The notes beneath the pieces are model-generated. The model made no database searches and had not been told where the DNA came from. It saw nothing but the letters and a program-made list of their open reading frames with translations. Source: an uncultured bacterium (GTDB taxonomy: Bacteria; Oederibacteriota; PGYV01; Palsa-1178). From it: a stretch of 49,686 nt of DNA. The stretch covers positions 1-49,686 of the forward strand of contig CALAOR010000052.1 of NCBI GenBank assembly GCA_937889595.1. Reading direction: 5' to 3'. Below, one piece after another: positions 41,978-49,510 of this stretch (position 1 is its first letter; every line of letters begins with the position of its first letter). The position numbers and the translations under genes were made by a program.

Positions 41978-42841
41978 ATGAAGAGGATTTTTATAATCTT
42001 GTTATTATTTTTACCCATTGTATGCTATGCGGACATCAAAACGATTAGAAAATCTATTCATGGAATGGCAATGAACAAAAAGGTAGTGGACAGCCCGGAA
42101 ATAATACCTGTTTCCCCTCCCGGGATAATCAGTGGCGAAGAACGGGCGCGTGTTGTTAAATTTTTGAATTACATTTTTGAAAAAGTAACGGATAATGATC
42201 TGCAGTTAGATGAAACCGTTTGCTATTCCGGCAGAACATATAGAGGATTTTTTATTAAAGCAAACCTCTTAAAAAATTCACCGCCAGTGGAATTGTTTTT
42301 ATATTATAAGCAGGGTGGATGCCATGTCTGCCAACAATCAGGAATTGCGATCGTCAACAAAGATGATACCATAAACGATTTTGTTAATTTTTATGCAAGT
42401 TGGACTTTTTCAGATGTAAGTATAATTAAATATGATGATGAAGGGACCTGTATAATCATAGGCCAAAATGCGAGCAAAGAAGGCGGTAACAGCGGTCCTT
42501 ATTCCGAATGCGAGATATACAGGCTGAATCCAAGGAAAAAATTTGAAAAAATCTATTCAAAACTTCTAATGGAAGACAGCATATTTGGCAATGATGTTGA
42601 TATAGGCGTTACCTTTACTGCTTATGATAAATCAGGCTACAGGGATATTGTTATTAACGAATATCTAAAGCCTCATCCTGTTTCGACTGTCTTAAATAAC
42701 ATGACGGGCGTATTGTCCATGGGTTCGCCGGCAAGTATTGACCAAACCATCACAATATCAATGAAAATATATGAATATAAAGATAAATTAAACAGTATTA
42801 AATGGTTTTTTGAGAATTTATACAGGAAAAAGAAACAATAG
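41978..42841 (+). CDS. Exported protein of unknown function
   Basis: 287 residues from ATG 41978, with AAAGGGG upstream and a good signal peptide (KRIFIILLLFLPIVCYA). An in-frame start at 41918 has neither. A GGCHVCQQ motif (CxxC) lies near residue 113. Strand-rich middle part, helix at the end, positive tail. No family recognised. The 41748-41977 gap has no gene; it contains CTTTCGGCTTCGCAGATT, which faintly resembles sequence near 46200. A copy of the RAYT-remnant 3' end follows the stop. Confidence 0.6.
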   Translation: MKRIFIILLLFLPIVCYADIKTIRKSIHGMAMNKKVVDSPEIIPVSPPGIISGEERARVVKFLNYIFEKVTDNDLQLDETVCYSGRTYRGFFIKANLLKNSPPVELFLYYKQGGCHVCQQSGIAIVNKDDTINDFVNFYASWTFSDVSIIKYDDEGTCIIIGQNASKEGGNSGPYSECEIYRLNPRKKFEKIYSKLLMEDSIFGNDVDIGVTFTAYDKSGYRDIVINEYLKPHPVSTVLNNMTGVLSMGSPASIDQTITISMKIYEYKDKLNSIKWFFENLYRKKKQ

Positions 42842-42866
42842 AACTCCGGGTTCGTGGCATCGGCTG

Positions 42867-42897
42867 AAAAATTCTAAAGGCTCAATACGAGGTCTGA
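42867..42897 (+). mobile_element. 3' end fragment of the RAYT-remnant repeat, split by the IS110-type element
   Basis: AAAAATTCTAAAGGCTCAAT followed by ACGAGGTCTGA matches 46312-46343 and 48808-48838. Its expected continuation, CCACTGA(C/T)CC, is found at 44264-44273 on the other side of the insertion sequence, so the IS landed inside this repeat. Confidence 0.65.
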
Positions 42898-42992
42898 TAA
42901 TATGTTAAGTGTAAATAAATAGCGCACGGTAGTTCCACGCTTTTGGTAAAATGATTTTGTCGAGAAATCAAATATCAAAGGAGGAACTACAC

Positions 42993-44027
42993 ATGCACTA
43001 TGTAGGTGTTGATCTGCACAAAGAACAGTCATGGTTTTACGTTTCAGACAGCGAAGGCAAAAGAGTATTCAGTAAGAGTGTACCAAATTCCGAGGAAACT
43101 TTACATACGGTTTTTAAGGAAATACCGAAGCCGTTCCAATTGGCAGTTGAATCAACGTATAACTGGTACTTTTTTGTTGACATTGCAGAACTCTACGCGG
43201 ATAAGGCATTTTTGGCCAACTCCTACGAGCTGAAAGCGTTTGCAAAACGGAATAAAAAGACAGATAAGATAGATGCCAAACTGATATGCGACGTGCTACG
43301 GAAAGGATACTTGCCTTCTGTCAGAATTGCGCCTAAAAACATAAGGCAGGCCCGTGAATTGCTCAGATACAGAGTGTCGTTAGTAAGGGAAAGAACTTAC
43401 AACATTAACAAATTAAAAGCACTGCTTGATAAGCTGGGTAACATTTCTTCAGGTGATTTTACAACATATAAAAGACTTGATGCAATACGAACGACGGAAC
43501 TACCGGAGATATACGGTTCGGTTATTAATGGGTACATAAGCAGGATCAAGTTTTTAACAGAAAAGATAAGAAAAATGATTTCATATCTGGAGGAAGTTTT
43601 TGGCAATGACGAAGAAGTGCGAAATTTAATCACCGTACCTGGATTGAGTTATTTTAGTGCGGCTCTTGTAAAAAGCGAGATCATATACATATCAGATTTC
43701 ACGTGTTTTAACAGACTATGTTCTTATGCGGGATTGGCTCCCCGGGTAAGTCAGAGCGCAGGTAAAGACGTACACGGGCCGCTTAGCAAAAACCGCAGAA
43801 AAATGTTGCAATGGATCCTGCTGGAAGTAGTTCCACATTTTATAAAGGCAGATACCGAAAGAAAAGAAAAATACGAATGCCTTGCAAAACGGAAGAACCG
43901 GAATACGGCAAAAGTAATTATGGCAAGGGATCTATTAAGAATTATCTATTGTGTACTTAAAGAAAAAAGACCCTATTACGCAAATAACTTTCGGCCTGTG
44001 GCGGGTGTCGCGCTCAACGTGGTCTGA
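42993..44027 (+). CDS. IS110-family transposase (DEDD recombinase)
   Basis: 344 residues from ATG 42993, which has AAAGGAGG 7 bases upstream. The RuvC-like N-terminal domain shows D7 (GVDLHK), E53 (AVESTYNW), D91 and D94 (KTDKIDAKL). The C-terminal Tnp domain has LITVPGLSYFSAALV, FNRLCSYAGLAPRVSQSAG with the candidate nucleophile S253 or S255, and GPLSKNRRKMLQW. All key residues are present, so it may be active. Family enzymes are guided by a bridge RNA from the element's own noncoding end. Confidence 0.95.
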   Translation: MHYVGVDLHKEQSWFYVSDSEGKRVFSKSVPNSEETLHTVFKEIPKPFQLAVESTYNWYFFVDIAELYADKAFLANSYELKAFAKRNKKTDKIDAKLICDVLRKGYLPSVRIAPKNIRQARELLRYRVSLVRERTYNINKLKALLDKLGNISSGDFTTYKRLDAIRTTELPEIYGSVINGYISRIKFLTEKIRKMISYLEEVFGNDEEVRNLITVPGLSYFSAALVKSEIIYISDFTCFNRLCSYAGLAPRVSQSAGKDVHGPLSKNRRKMLQWILLEVVPHFIKADTERKEKYECLAKRKNRNTAKVIMARDLLRIIYCVLKEKRPYYANNFRPVAGVALNVV

Positions 44028-44247
44028 AGTGCCTTTTAGGCAGCTTCGTTAGGTCTGATTAGCGGACATCCGCCGCTCCAATATTATCATGCGTGAGGAT
44101 TGATTCTTCGACGCCGATGGGTGACTGAAGCCGGATTTTTCCGGAGCTTCTATTGATAAACCGTGAGCGGCTGAAAACACAAAAGATTATTATAGAGAAA
44201 AAAGCGTGGAATTTGTTTGACGTCAGAGGTATATTTACCGTTGACAA
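44028..44247 (+). ncRNA. Candidate bridge-RNA region of the IS110-type element
   Basis: Noncoding and structured: GCGGA-CA-TCCGC (about 44063-44074) and GAAGCCGGA-TTTT-TCCGGAGCTTC (44127-44150). In the IS1111 group the guide RNA is read from the 3' noncoding end; the position fits. No transcript start or target-matching loops were confirmed. Confidence 0.4.
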
Positions 44248-44272
44248 ACACTTACATGGGTGACCACTGATC

Positions 44273-44443
44273 CAGTTGGTTAGAACGCCAGGATGTGGCC
44301 CTGGAGGTCGCGGGTTCGACTCCCGTCACTTACCCCAAAATTTTGCTTGAGCAAAATTTTCGAGCAATCGAACATCCGATATTTGAGCATTCGAAAATAC
44401 GAGGCTCGATTGCGGTCAAATGCTCGACTGTTCGAATGCTCGG
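44273..44443 (+). repeat. Right direct repeat: partial tRNA-His (65 bases) with downstream sequence
   Basis: Starts at D-loop position CAGTTGGTTAG and includes the anticodon and T arms, CCA, the following hairpin and 1.7 units of the 16-bp repeat. The 5' acceptor strand is missing, so no functional tRNA is made. One further unit-like stretch (CAATGCTCGACTGTTCGAA) is at about 44490-44509. Confidence 0.95.
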
Positions 44444-44521
44444 AACTTTGTTTAGTTTTACGCATGTTTTAATCACAGTTGAATGTTCCAATGCTCGACT
44501 GTTCGAAATTTTTTGATTTTA

Positions 44522-44545
44522 TAATATAGAGGAGGGTCTATATTA
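44522..44545 (+). promoter_or_regulatory. Hairpin carrying the ribosome binding site in its loop
   Basis: TAATATAGA (44522-44530) and TCTATATTA (44537-44545) pair perfectly, leaving GGAGGG as a six-base loop. The stem ends one base before the ATG of the four-helix-bundle gene. The stem may tune or thermally control initiation. Confidence 0.55.
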
Positions 44546-44914
44546 ATGTCTGACTTCATGTTCGAAAATCTCGAAGTCTACCAAAAATCCGTTAATTTCG
44601 CCGACGAAGTTTCCGATATTATTGAAAAACTCGAAAGGGGTTACTATCACATCCGTGACCAGTTCGGCAGGGCGTCTTTATCCATATCCCTGAACATAGC
44701 CGAAGGCAACGGCAAATGGCACATAGCTGACAGGAAAAAATACTTCCTCACAGCCCGCGGCTCGGCATTCGAATGCGTGCCCCTGCTCGAAATATGTAAA
44801 CGAAGGAAAATAATTACTGAAGAACAGCATGATAGTTTAAAGCAAAAAATCAAAAGTATTTCGATGATGTTGTCAAAATTAATCAGCGGCACGGATAATA
44901 GAGAAAGCGATTGA
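44546..44914 (+). CDS. Four-helix-bundle protein (23S rRNA intervening-sequence type)
   Basis: 122 residues. FENLEVYQKSVNFADEVSDI, DQFGRASLSISLNIAEGNGK, KYFLTARGSAFECVPLLEIC are the standard pattern of the family first found in 23S rRNA intervening sequences and often encoded near repeats and mobile DNA in candidate phyla. Its role is unknown; variants are linked to diversity-generating elements. It begins right after the partial tRNA-His repeat, with the ribosome site in a hairpin loop. Confidence 0.9.
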   Translation: MSDFMFENLEVYQKSVNFADEVSDIIEKLERGYYHIRDQFGRASLSISLNIAEGNGKWHIADRKKYFLTARGSAFECVPLLEICKRRKIITEEQHDSLKQKIKSISMMLSKLISGTDNRESD

Positions 44915-44943
44915 TTCAACACTTTAACTTATATAATAGTGAC

Positions 44944-45018
44944 AAAGGACAGGAAAATGTCATGGAAAAGATATAAAGAAACAGGGGGTATGAAACCGTT
45001 TCATACACCCTGTCCTTT
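44944..45018 (+). repeat. Nested inverted repeats upstream of the 45061 gene
   Basis: Outer arms AAAGGACAGG (44944-44953) and CCTGTCCTTT (45009-45018). The inner near-perfect palindrome has 16-base arms with one mismatch (44981-44996 and 44998-45013; ACAGGGGGTATGAAAC and GTTTCATACACCCTGT) and almost no loop, a cruciform-like shape. Confidence 0.75.
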
Positions 45019-45060
45019 TACAAAAATTATGATATAATTACATTTGAAAAGGAGGCGGGA

Positions 45061-46149
45061 ATGAAAAAAACAATACAAATAATTACTATTTTACTTTATG
45101 TAATTTGTTTTTCATACAATTTATATGCGGTAATGTCAAAAGAAGAGTCTGAAAAATGGGAAAAAGAATTTCGTGATAAATATTGTTATGATATGACCAC
45201 TGACGAAAAATCAAAAATGTTGGACCAACAAAAGGGTATTACATATTGTGCAAAAGAACAAGGTTCTGCATATTTTGTATTTTATGAAATTCCAAATAGA
45301 CACGATCATGGCGCTCCACCCGGTGTTTGCGGGTTTAGAGTGGATATATTTGAAAAAAATAACAGGAATGAATATATAAAAAAGGGCAGATGGGAAGATT
45401 TAAACGGCGGCGATATTGATTATGATGTGATAATTTGTGCAAAGTATTGTGCTTTCAAAATTTGGACCGAAACAATAAAAGGCAGAGATTACAATAACTC
45501 AAAAGGGGGATGTTTTAGAGTAATAATAGATGATAAAGGGAAATTATTGGCGAAAGTTAAATATGATGGAAGCCGCGAATGGGTAAAATTAAATAATAAA
45601 TATTTATTGTGGGATCAATCAAGTGAGAGTGTGGCATTAAGAAATCCCGACATGAGCGCTGTATGGATTATCAATGAGAAAGCAAATGATTCTGGAGACA
45701 TATCGCCGGACTGCAAATATAGTTATCGGCGAATCGGGCCCGAAGGAAAAGAAATTGAAATATATGGTGTTGACGGAAAATACAGGAAAAAATTTATATT
45801 GCCTTTTTTTGATGATGTTGCTCATAAAAGTATTCCTGCAATAAATGACAAACAAGAAATTATTATACGATTAGACCATAATATATATACTGCTGATTTA
45901 AAAGGAAACACAAAACTTGTTGCAGTTTTGCCGTTTTATAAAGGATACTACATAGGAGAGGATAATTTTTTAAAAAGCAATAGTTTTGATTTTGATTATC
46001 AAAAAGATGGTATTTGTGATTTTGATTATAAGGCACATCCAGGAACCAAAAAAATGAAATATGATCCAATAATATTATTTGATGTGAATACTTATGAAAT
46101 CAAAGAGTCATTGGATAATAAAAAAACATGGAATAGTATTAAAAACTGA
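45061..46149 (+). CDS. Exported protein of unknown function
   Basis: 362 residues. AAAAGGAGG precedes the ATG by 5 bases. Signal peptide about 1-23 (IITILLYVICFSYNLYA). The mature part is rich in beta strands with repeated D/N-K turns, suggesting a propeller-like fold (VRIIDDKGKLLAKVKYDG, EIEIYGVDGKYRKKFILP, NIYTADLKGNTKLVAVLP). About eight cysteines are scattered in the first half. Very AT-rich, like 39305-42841. No family recognised. It stands alone behind the nested palindrome at 44944. Confidence 0.65.
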   Translation: MKKTIQIITILLYVICFSYNLYAVMSKEESEKWEKEFRDKYCYDMTTDEKSKMLDQQKGITYCAKEQGSAYFVFYEIPNRHDHGAPPGVCGFRVDIFEKNNRNEYIKKGRWEDLNGGDIDYDVIICAKYCAFKIWTETIKGRDYNNSKGGCFRVIIDDKGKLLAKVKYDGSREWVKLNNKYLLWDQSSESVALRNPDMSAVWIINEKANDSGDISPDCKYSYRRIGPEGKEIEIYGVDGKYRKKFILPFFDDVAHKSIPAINDKQEIIIRLDHNIYTADLKGNTKLVAVLPFYKGYYIGEDNFLKSNSFDFDYQKDGICDFDYKAHPGTKKMKYDPIILFDVNTYEIKESLDNKKTWNSIKN

Positions 46150-46231
46150 TTTAATTCTTAGAAGTTAACCGCCCCCTGACATTACTCTTGTCCTGTACTT
46201 TTTCCGGCTTCACGGATTGGACTGCACCCCA

Positions 46232-46350
46232 AGGACTGGACACAGGCAGCATCGGATACTCATAGCCGGCGCAGTATATCATGTGACATCCAGCTGTGGC
46301 GAAGCAGAAGTTAAAAATTCTACAGGCTCAATACGGAGTCTGACCACTGA
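46232..46350 (+). pseudogene. Decayed N-terminus of a REP-associated (Y1/RAYT) transposase, copy 1
   Basis: The frame from about 46238 reads GHRQHRILIAGAVYHVTSSC followed by GEAEVK, matching the RAYT start (R-I-x-IxGxxYHVTSRG). It then goes straight into the shared 3' sequence AAAAATTCTACAGGCTCAAT, ACGGAGTCTGACCACTGACCC. The rest of the transposase, including the catalytic tyrosine, is gone. The remaining bases between 46150 and 46395 show no gene. Confidence 0.6.
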
Positions 46351-46395
46351 CCCACGTCTGTTGTTAACGGATCCAAAATGTTGTCTAAAAACATC

Positions 46396-47622
46396 TCACT
46401 CGGCCGGTATGATAAAAATAAATTCCGCGCCGTGCCCTTCAGCGGTCGGCTGTGCCCATATCCTGCCGCCGTGCATGCCGATTATTTCCCTTGTTATCGG
46501 CAATCCGAGGCCTACGCCTTTGGGTTTTGAATACGTGTCTTTTTTTATCTGGAAAAATTTCTCAAAAACTTTTTCATGCATCCCTTCCGGAATGCCTATA
46601 CCTTCATCCTCCACAGTGACTTTATAATACCTGCATTGTTTCAATCCCTCCAGGGATACGTAAACCGGCGGGATAATCTCTTTAAAATCAATCAGACGGA
46701 CCTTTATCCATATATTCGCGCCCTTGGGGGAGAATTTTATGGAGTTGTTCAGCAGATTGATAATGACCTGGGATATCCTGTATGCATCCATATTTATCAT
46801 AACTTTTTCAGCGCCGAATTCCTTTATCAGGTTTATATTCCTCGATTGCGCTATAGGTGAGATATCGTTAACGGCCACGCTGATCGTATCAGTAAGGTCA
46901 CATATGGTCCTATTGATTGAAAAGGTGCCTGATTCCATCTTTGACATATCAAGCAGCTCATTGATCAGTTTCAGGAGCCTTTCCAGATTGTTGTTCACAA
47001 GCCCTATAAGTTCTGTCTGTTTGGGTGTCACAGGGCCGACAGCCCCATTTTCTATGAACTTGACAAAACCTATTATTGCCGTCAGAGGAGTTCTGAGCTC
47101 ATGGGATACCATTGAAAGAAAATTATTTTTTAATTTATCGATCTTGACGAGTTTTGTGTTGCTTTCTTCCAGGTCGTTCTTGTTGCTTGTAAGAATGGAG
47201 TTCAGGGCCATCAATTCATCATAGCCGATCTTCACTTCACCTTCAAACATTTTATAATCGCTCAGGTCTGCCGCGACGATCATATACCCGACGGTCTTTC
47301 CGGATTCATCCGTGCACACAGCGCCTGCTAATAGGGCCGGCAAATTGTCATCCGTCTCTGAGACCAGTTCGGTTTCTTTCCTTGGTGTAAATGGTTTAGT
47401 GCCGAGCGTGGTGAAGAGCTCCGCCAGAAAGGCCTGGTCCCGGAAAATCACGGCAACATCCTTCCCGTTTATTTTATCGGGCTCATAGCCAAGCAATCTG
47501 CTCACGGAAGGATTTATGCCCGTTATCTTTTTATCCGTATCCAGCGCAAAAAACATTTCGTTGGACAACTTTAAAAAAGTTTGCGCTATTATTCCTGCAT
47601 TTTGAACCATATGCTTGCCCAA
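46396..47622 (-). CDS. Orphan PAS-domain sensor histidine kinase
   Basis: 408 residues, soluble, from TTG 47622 (AAGGTGG upstream). PAS domain about 14-125 (LSNEMFFALDTDKKITGINP, SRLLGYEPDKINGKD). Coiled linker 130-160. HisKA with H174 (SMVSHELRTPL); HATPase with N box (NLLNNSIKFSP), G1 (DEGIGIP), F (FEKFFQ) and G2 (GVGLGLPI). It lacks a membrane segment and any receiver or response regulator nearby. It is divergent from the LacI-type ligand-binding protein at 47766, which could supply its signal. Confidence 0.92.
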   Translation of the reverse strand: MGKHMVQNAGIIAQTFLKLSNEMFFALDTDKKITGINPSVSRLLGYEPDKINGKDVAVIFRDQAFLAELFTTLGTKPFTPRKETELVSETDDNLPALLAGAVCTDESGKTVGYMIVAADLSDYKMFEGEVKIGYDELMALNSILTSNKNDLEESNTKLVKIDKLKNNFLSMVSHELRTPLTAIIGFVKFIENGAVGPVTPKQTELIGLVNNNLERLLKLINELLDMSKMESGTFSINRTICDLTDTISVAVNDISPIAQSRNINLIKEFGAEKVMINMDAYRISQVIINLLNNSIKFSPKGANIWIKVRLIDFKEIIPPVYVSLEGLKQCRYYKVTVEDEGIGIPEGMHEKVFEKFFQIKKDTYSKPKGVGLGLPITREIIGMHGGRIWAQPTAEGHGAEFIFIIPAE

Positions 47623-47691
47623 ATTCCCACCTTTATATACATATTATTTATGTGATTATAGCATTGTTTTTTTCATTTTAACAGCTTCATA

Positions 47692-47721
47692 TTGACAATC
47701 AATGATAATAAAGTATACTTT
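47692..47721 (+). promoter_or_regulatory. Promoter with AAAGTATACTTT palindrome
   Basis: TTGACA (47692-47697) and TATACT (47714-47719) are 16 bases apart. The perfect palindrome AAAGTATACTTT (47710-47721) covers the -10. It lies in the divergent gap of the kinase and LacI-like genes. Confidence 0.65.
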
Positions 47722-47765
47722 AACGGGTTGGACGATATTTCATTATCTAAAAGGCGGATGTCAAT

Positions 47766-48605
47766 ATGTCAAACGACAAAAAAGTGATTGCTATAGCAAG
47801 TTTTACTTTTGCCCATGGCGCGCAATTCAGATATTCCCGTTTAATTGAGAGCCATATCACAAACGAATACACCCTACACAGGGTCTCGGTTTACACCGGT
47901 GAATACAAAAAAGAAAGAGGCATTCTGGAAAACCTGCTGGAAACCATAAGGCCTTACGCCCTGATATGCATCTGTATAAAACCGGCCGCCGACATTCTCG
48001 ATCCCTACATAAAAGCCGGCATACCTGTGGTATTGATAGATGAAGAGATCCCGGGTTTCACATCCATTTCGACAGATAATGTCGAAGGCGGATATATTGC
48101 CGCTCAGTACCTCATTAAAACCGGCAGGAAGAATATCGGGATAGTTTCAGGAAGGCTGAATGTAGAAGGTTCATTTACCGCGGATAAAAGATTCGAAGGC
48201 TTTAAAAAAGCGCTCGGAGAAAACAATATGAGCTTTGATGAAAACAATTTTTTCACAGCCAGAACTTATTCCCATAACGACGGTGTAGAAGCAATGAAAA
48301 AAATCCCTTTGTTAACACCCCGCCTGGACGCTATTTTCTGCCCTGCAGGCGACATATGCGCCTCCGGTATATTATCCGGCGCGGCTGAAGCCAATATAAT
48401 AATACCCCGGGACCTTGCCCTTATTGGTTATGATGATAATGACCTGGCAAGGTGCACAAAACCGCCTCTCACGACTGTCATGCAGCCCATGGACGAAGCT
48501 ACTGTTAAGGCATTAGAATGCGTTACAAAGAATAGGGAAAAAAGCTTGAACGGCGGAGAAACAATAATACTGAAACCTCAGCTGATAGTACGCGAATCAG
48601 CTTAA
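47766..48605 (+). CDS. LacI/GalR-type ligand-binding protein without DNA-binding domain
   Basis: 279 residues covering only the periplasmic-binding-protein-like part of LacI regulators: IAIASFTFAHGAQFRYSRLI, IPVVLIDEEIPGFTSISTDNVEGGYIAAQYLI, GRKNIGIVSG, ICASGILSGAAE, DLALIGYDDNDLARCTKPPLTTVMQP and VRES at the end. The usual 60-residue helix-turn-helix and hinge are missing, and there is no signal peptide, so it is cytoplasmic. Such stand-alone domains exist in sensor proteins. Divergent neighbour: an orphan histidine kinase. Start fixed by AAAGGCGG upstream. Confidence 0.85.
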   Translation: MSNDKKVIAIASFTFAHGAQFRYSRLIESHITNEYTLHRVSVYTGEYKKERGILENLLETIRPYALICICIKPAADILDPYIKAGIPVVLIDEEIPGFTSISTDNVEGGYIAAQYLIKTGRKNIGIVSGRLNVEGSFTADKRFEGFKKALGENNMSFDENNFFTARTYSHNDGVEAMKKIPLLTPRLDAIFCPAGDICASGILSGAAEANIIIPRDLALIGYDDNDLARCTKPPLTTVMQPMDEATVKALECVTKNREKSLNGGETIILKPQLIVRESA

Positions 48606-48644
48606 ACGACCCGCACTCACATCCTTTATTGATAGTAAGCGGCC

Positions 48645-48838
48645 AGAACTCGTATTGAGCCCTTACGAGATTTTTTTGATGTGATAGATTTTGTTAAGCG
48701 AATTAGTCATATAACAATATTGGGGTAAAACGGATGGGCAGGCAGTTTCGTATACTCATAGCCGGCGAAGTACATCATATGACATCCAGATGTGGCGAAT
48801 CAGAAGTGAAAATTCTAAAGGCTCAAAACGAGGTATGA
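48645..48838 (+). pseudogene. RAYT transposase remnant, copy 2, with terminal inverted repeats
   Basis: ATG 48734 begins a 34-residue frame, MGRQFRILIAGEVHHMTSRC then GESEVKILKAQNEV and TGA at 48836. It matches the Y1/RAYT transposase N-terminus and the copy at 46232. The 3' end (48808-48835) is nearly the inverse of ACTCGTATTGAGCCCTTACG at 48646-48665, so this is a roughly 190-base element with inverted ends. The rest of 48606-48733 has no gene. Confidence 0.6.
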
Positions 48839-48841
48839 CCA

Positions 48842-49477
48842 ATGAAGCATAAAATTATAAGCGGGATCCAAATGAAAAATAAAGAAAATAAAACTGTCGA
48901 TTTATTGTTAGAAAAAGAATTGGTTTTATGGAGCGGCGCGCCAAAATCTGATTTGGCAACTTTTGGTTTTCGCGACATAAAATTCATTGCGGCTGGACTT
49001 TTTGGATTTGCAATAGCGTCAATTGTAATTTTACAAATATATCGCGCAAGAGGTTACACGGAGTTTAGAGTAGATGGTGTGATTTTATTTTGTTTAATGT
49101 TTTTTGTTTATTCCCTGTATCAAATATTTTTTATGTTTTGGGTTAACCTAATTGTAAAAAAAAACACGTTGTACTTTCTCTCAAATCAAAGGGTTGTAAT
49201 CATAAACAATATTACCCATAAATGTAAATATGAGTACTTAAAAAAAATAGAATCTGTTGACATTGTCAAGAGCGCAAAAAAAACTTTTTCATGTCATTTT
49301 GGACAATTAAATTATTGGGATAAAAAATTTCGTAATTCAGGGCTTGGTTTTTTGAGTGGCTTTTATGGTGAAAAAACATTATCTTTTTTTGACGTTAATG
49401 ATGGCGCAACACTAATGAAATTACTTAAAAAACTTACAATTAAACAGTTTACGTATGATGATTCAAATTATTACTAA
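48842..49477 (+). CDS. Membrane protein with bacterial PH-like domain
   Basis: 211 residues (start ATG 48842, or ATG 48872 eleven residues in). KELVLWSGAPK resembles the E-x-WxGxP start of bacterial PH-domain proteins. Two membrane helices follow (about 50-66 and 78-105), then the PH-like part with NTLYFLSNQRVVIINNITHK, EYLKKIESVDIVKS and FFDVNDGATLMKLL. AT-rich. It starts 3 bases after the RAYT remnant's stop, so that remnant supplies its upstream region; no clear ribosome site. Confidence 0.65.
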   Translation: MKHKIISGIQMKNKENKTVDLLLEKELVLWSGAPKSDLATFGFRDIKFIAAGLFGFAIASIVILQIYRARGYTEFRVDGVILFCLMFFVYSLYQIFFMFWVNLIVKKNTLYFLSNQRVVIINNITHKCKYEYLKKIESVDIVKSAKKTFSCHFGQLNYWDKKFRNSGLGFLSGFYGEKTLSFFDVNDGATLMKLLKKLTIKQFTYDDSNYY

Positions 49478-49510
49478 ATTTACTGAATGCGATAAAACAG
49501 GTATTAAAAA

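Larger units (their letters stand above)
42898..44263 (+). mobile_element. IS110-family insertion sequence (IS1111-like features)
   Basis: Ends are inferred by joining the interrupted repeat (GGTCTGA at 42891-42897 and TGACCACTGATCC at 44261-44273), giving about 1366 bases. Near the ends, ATGTTAAGTGT (42902-42912) and ACACTTACAT (44248-44257) are near-inverse, as expected for the subterminal inverted repeats of the IS1111 group. No target duplication beyond TGA. The noncoding 3' side (about 235 bases) is longer than the 5' side (about 95). Confidence 0.75.
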
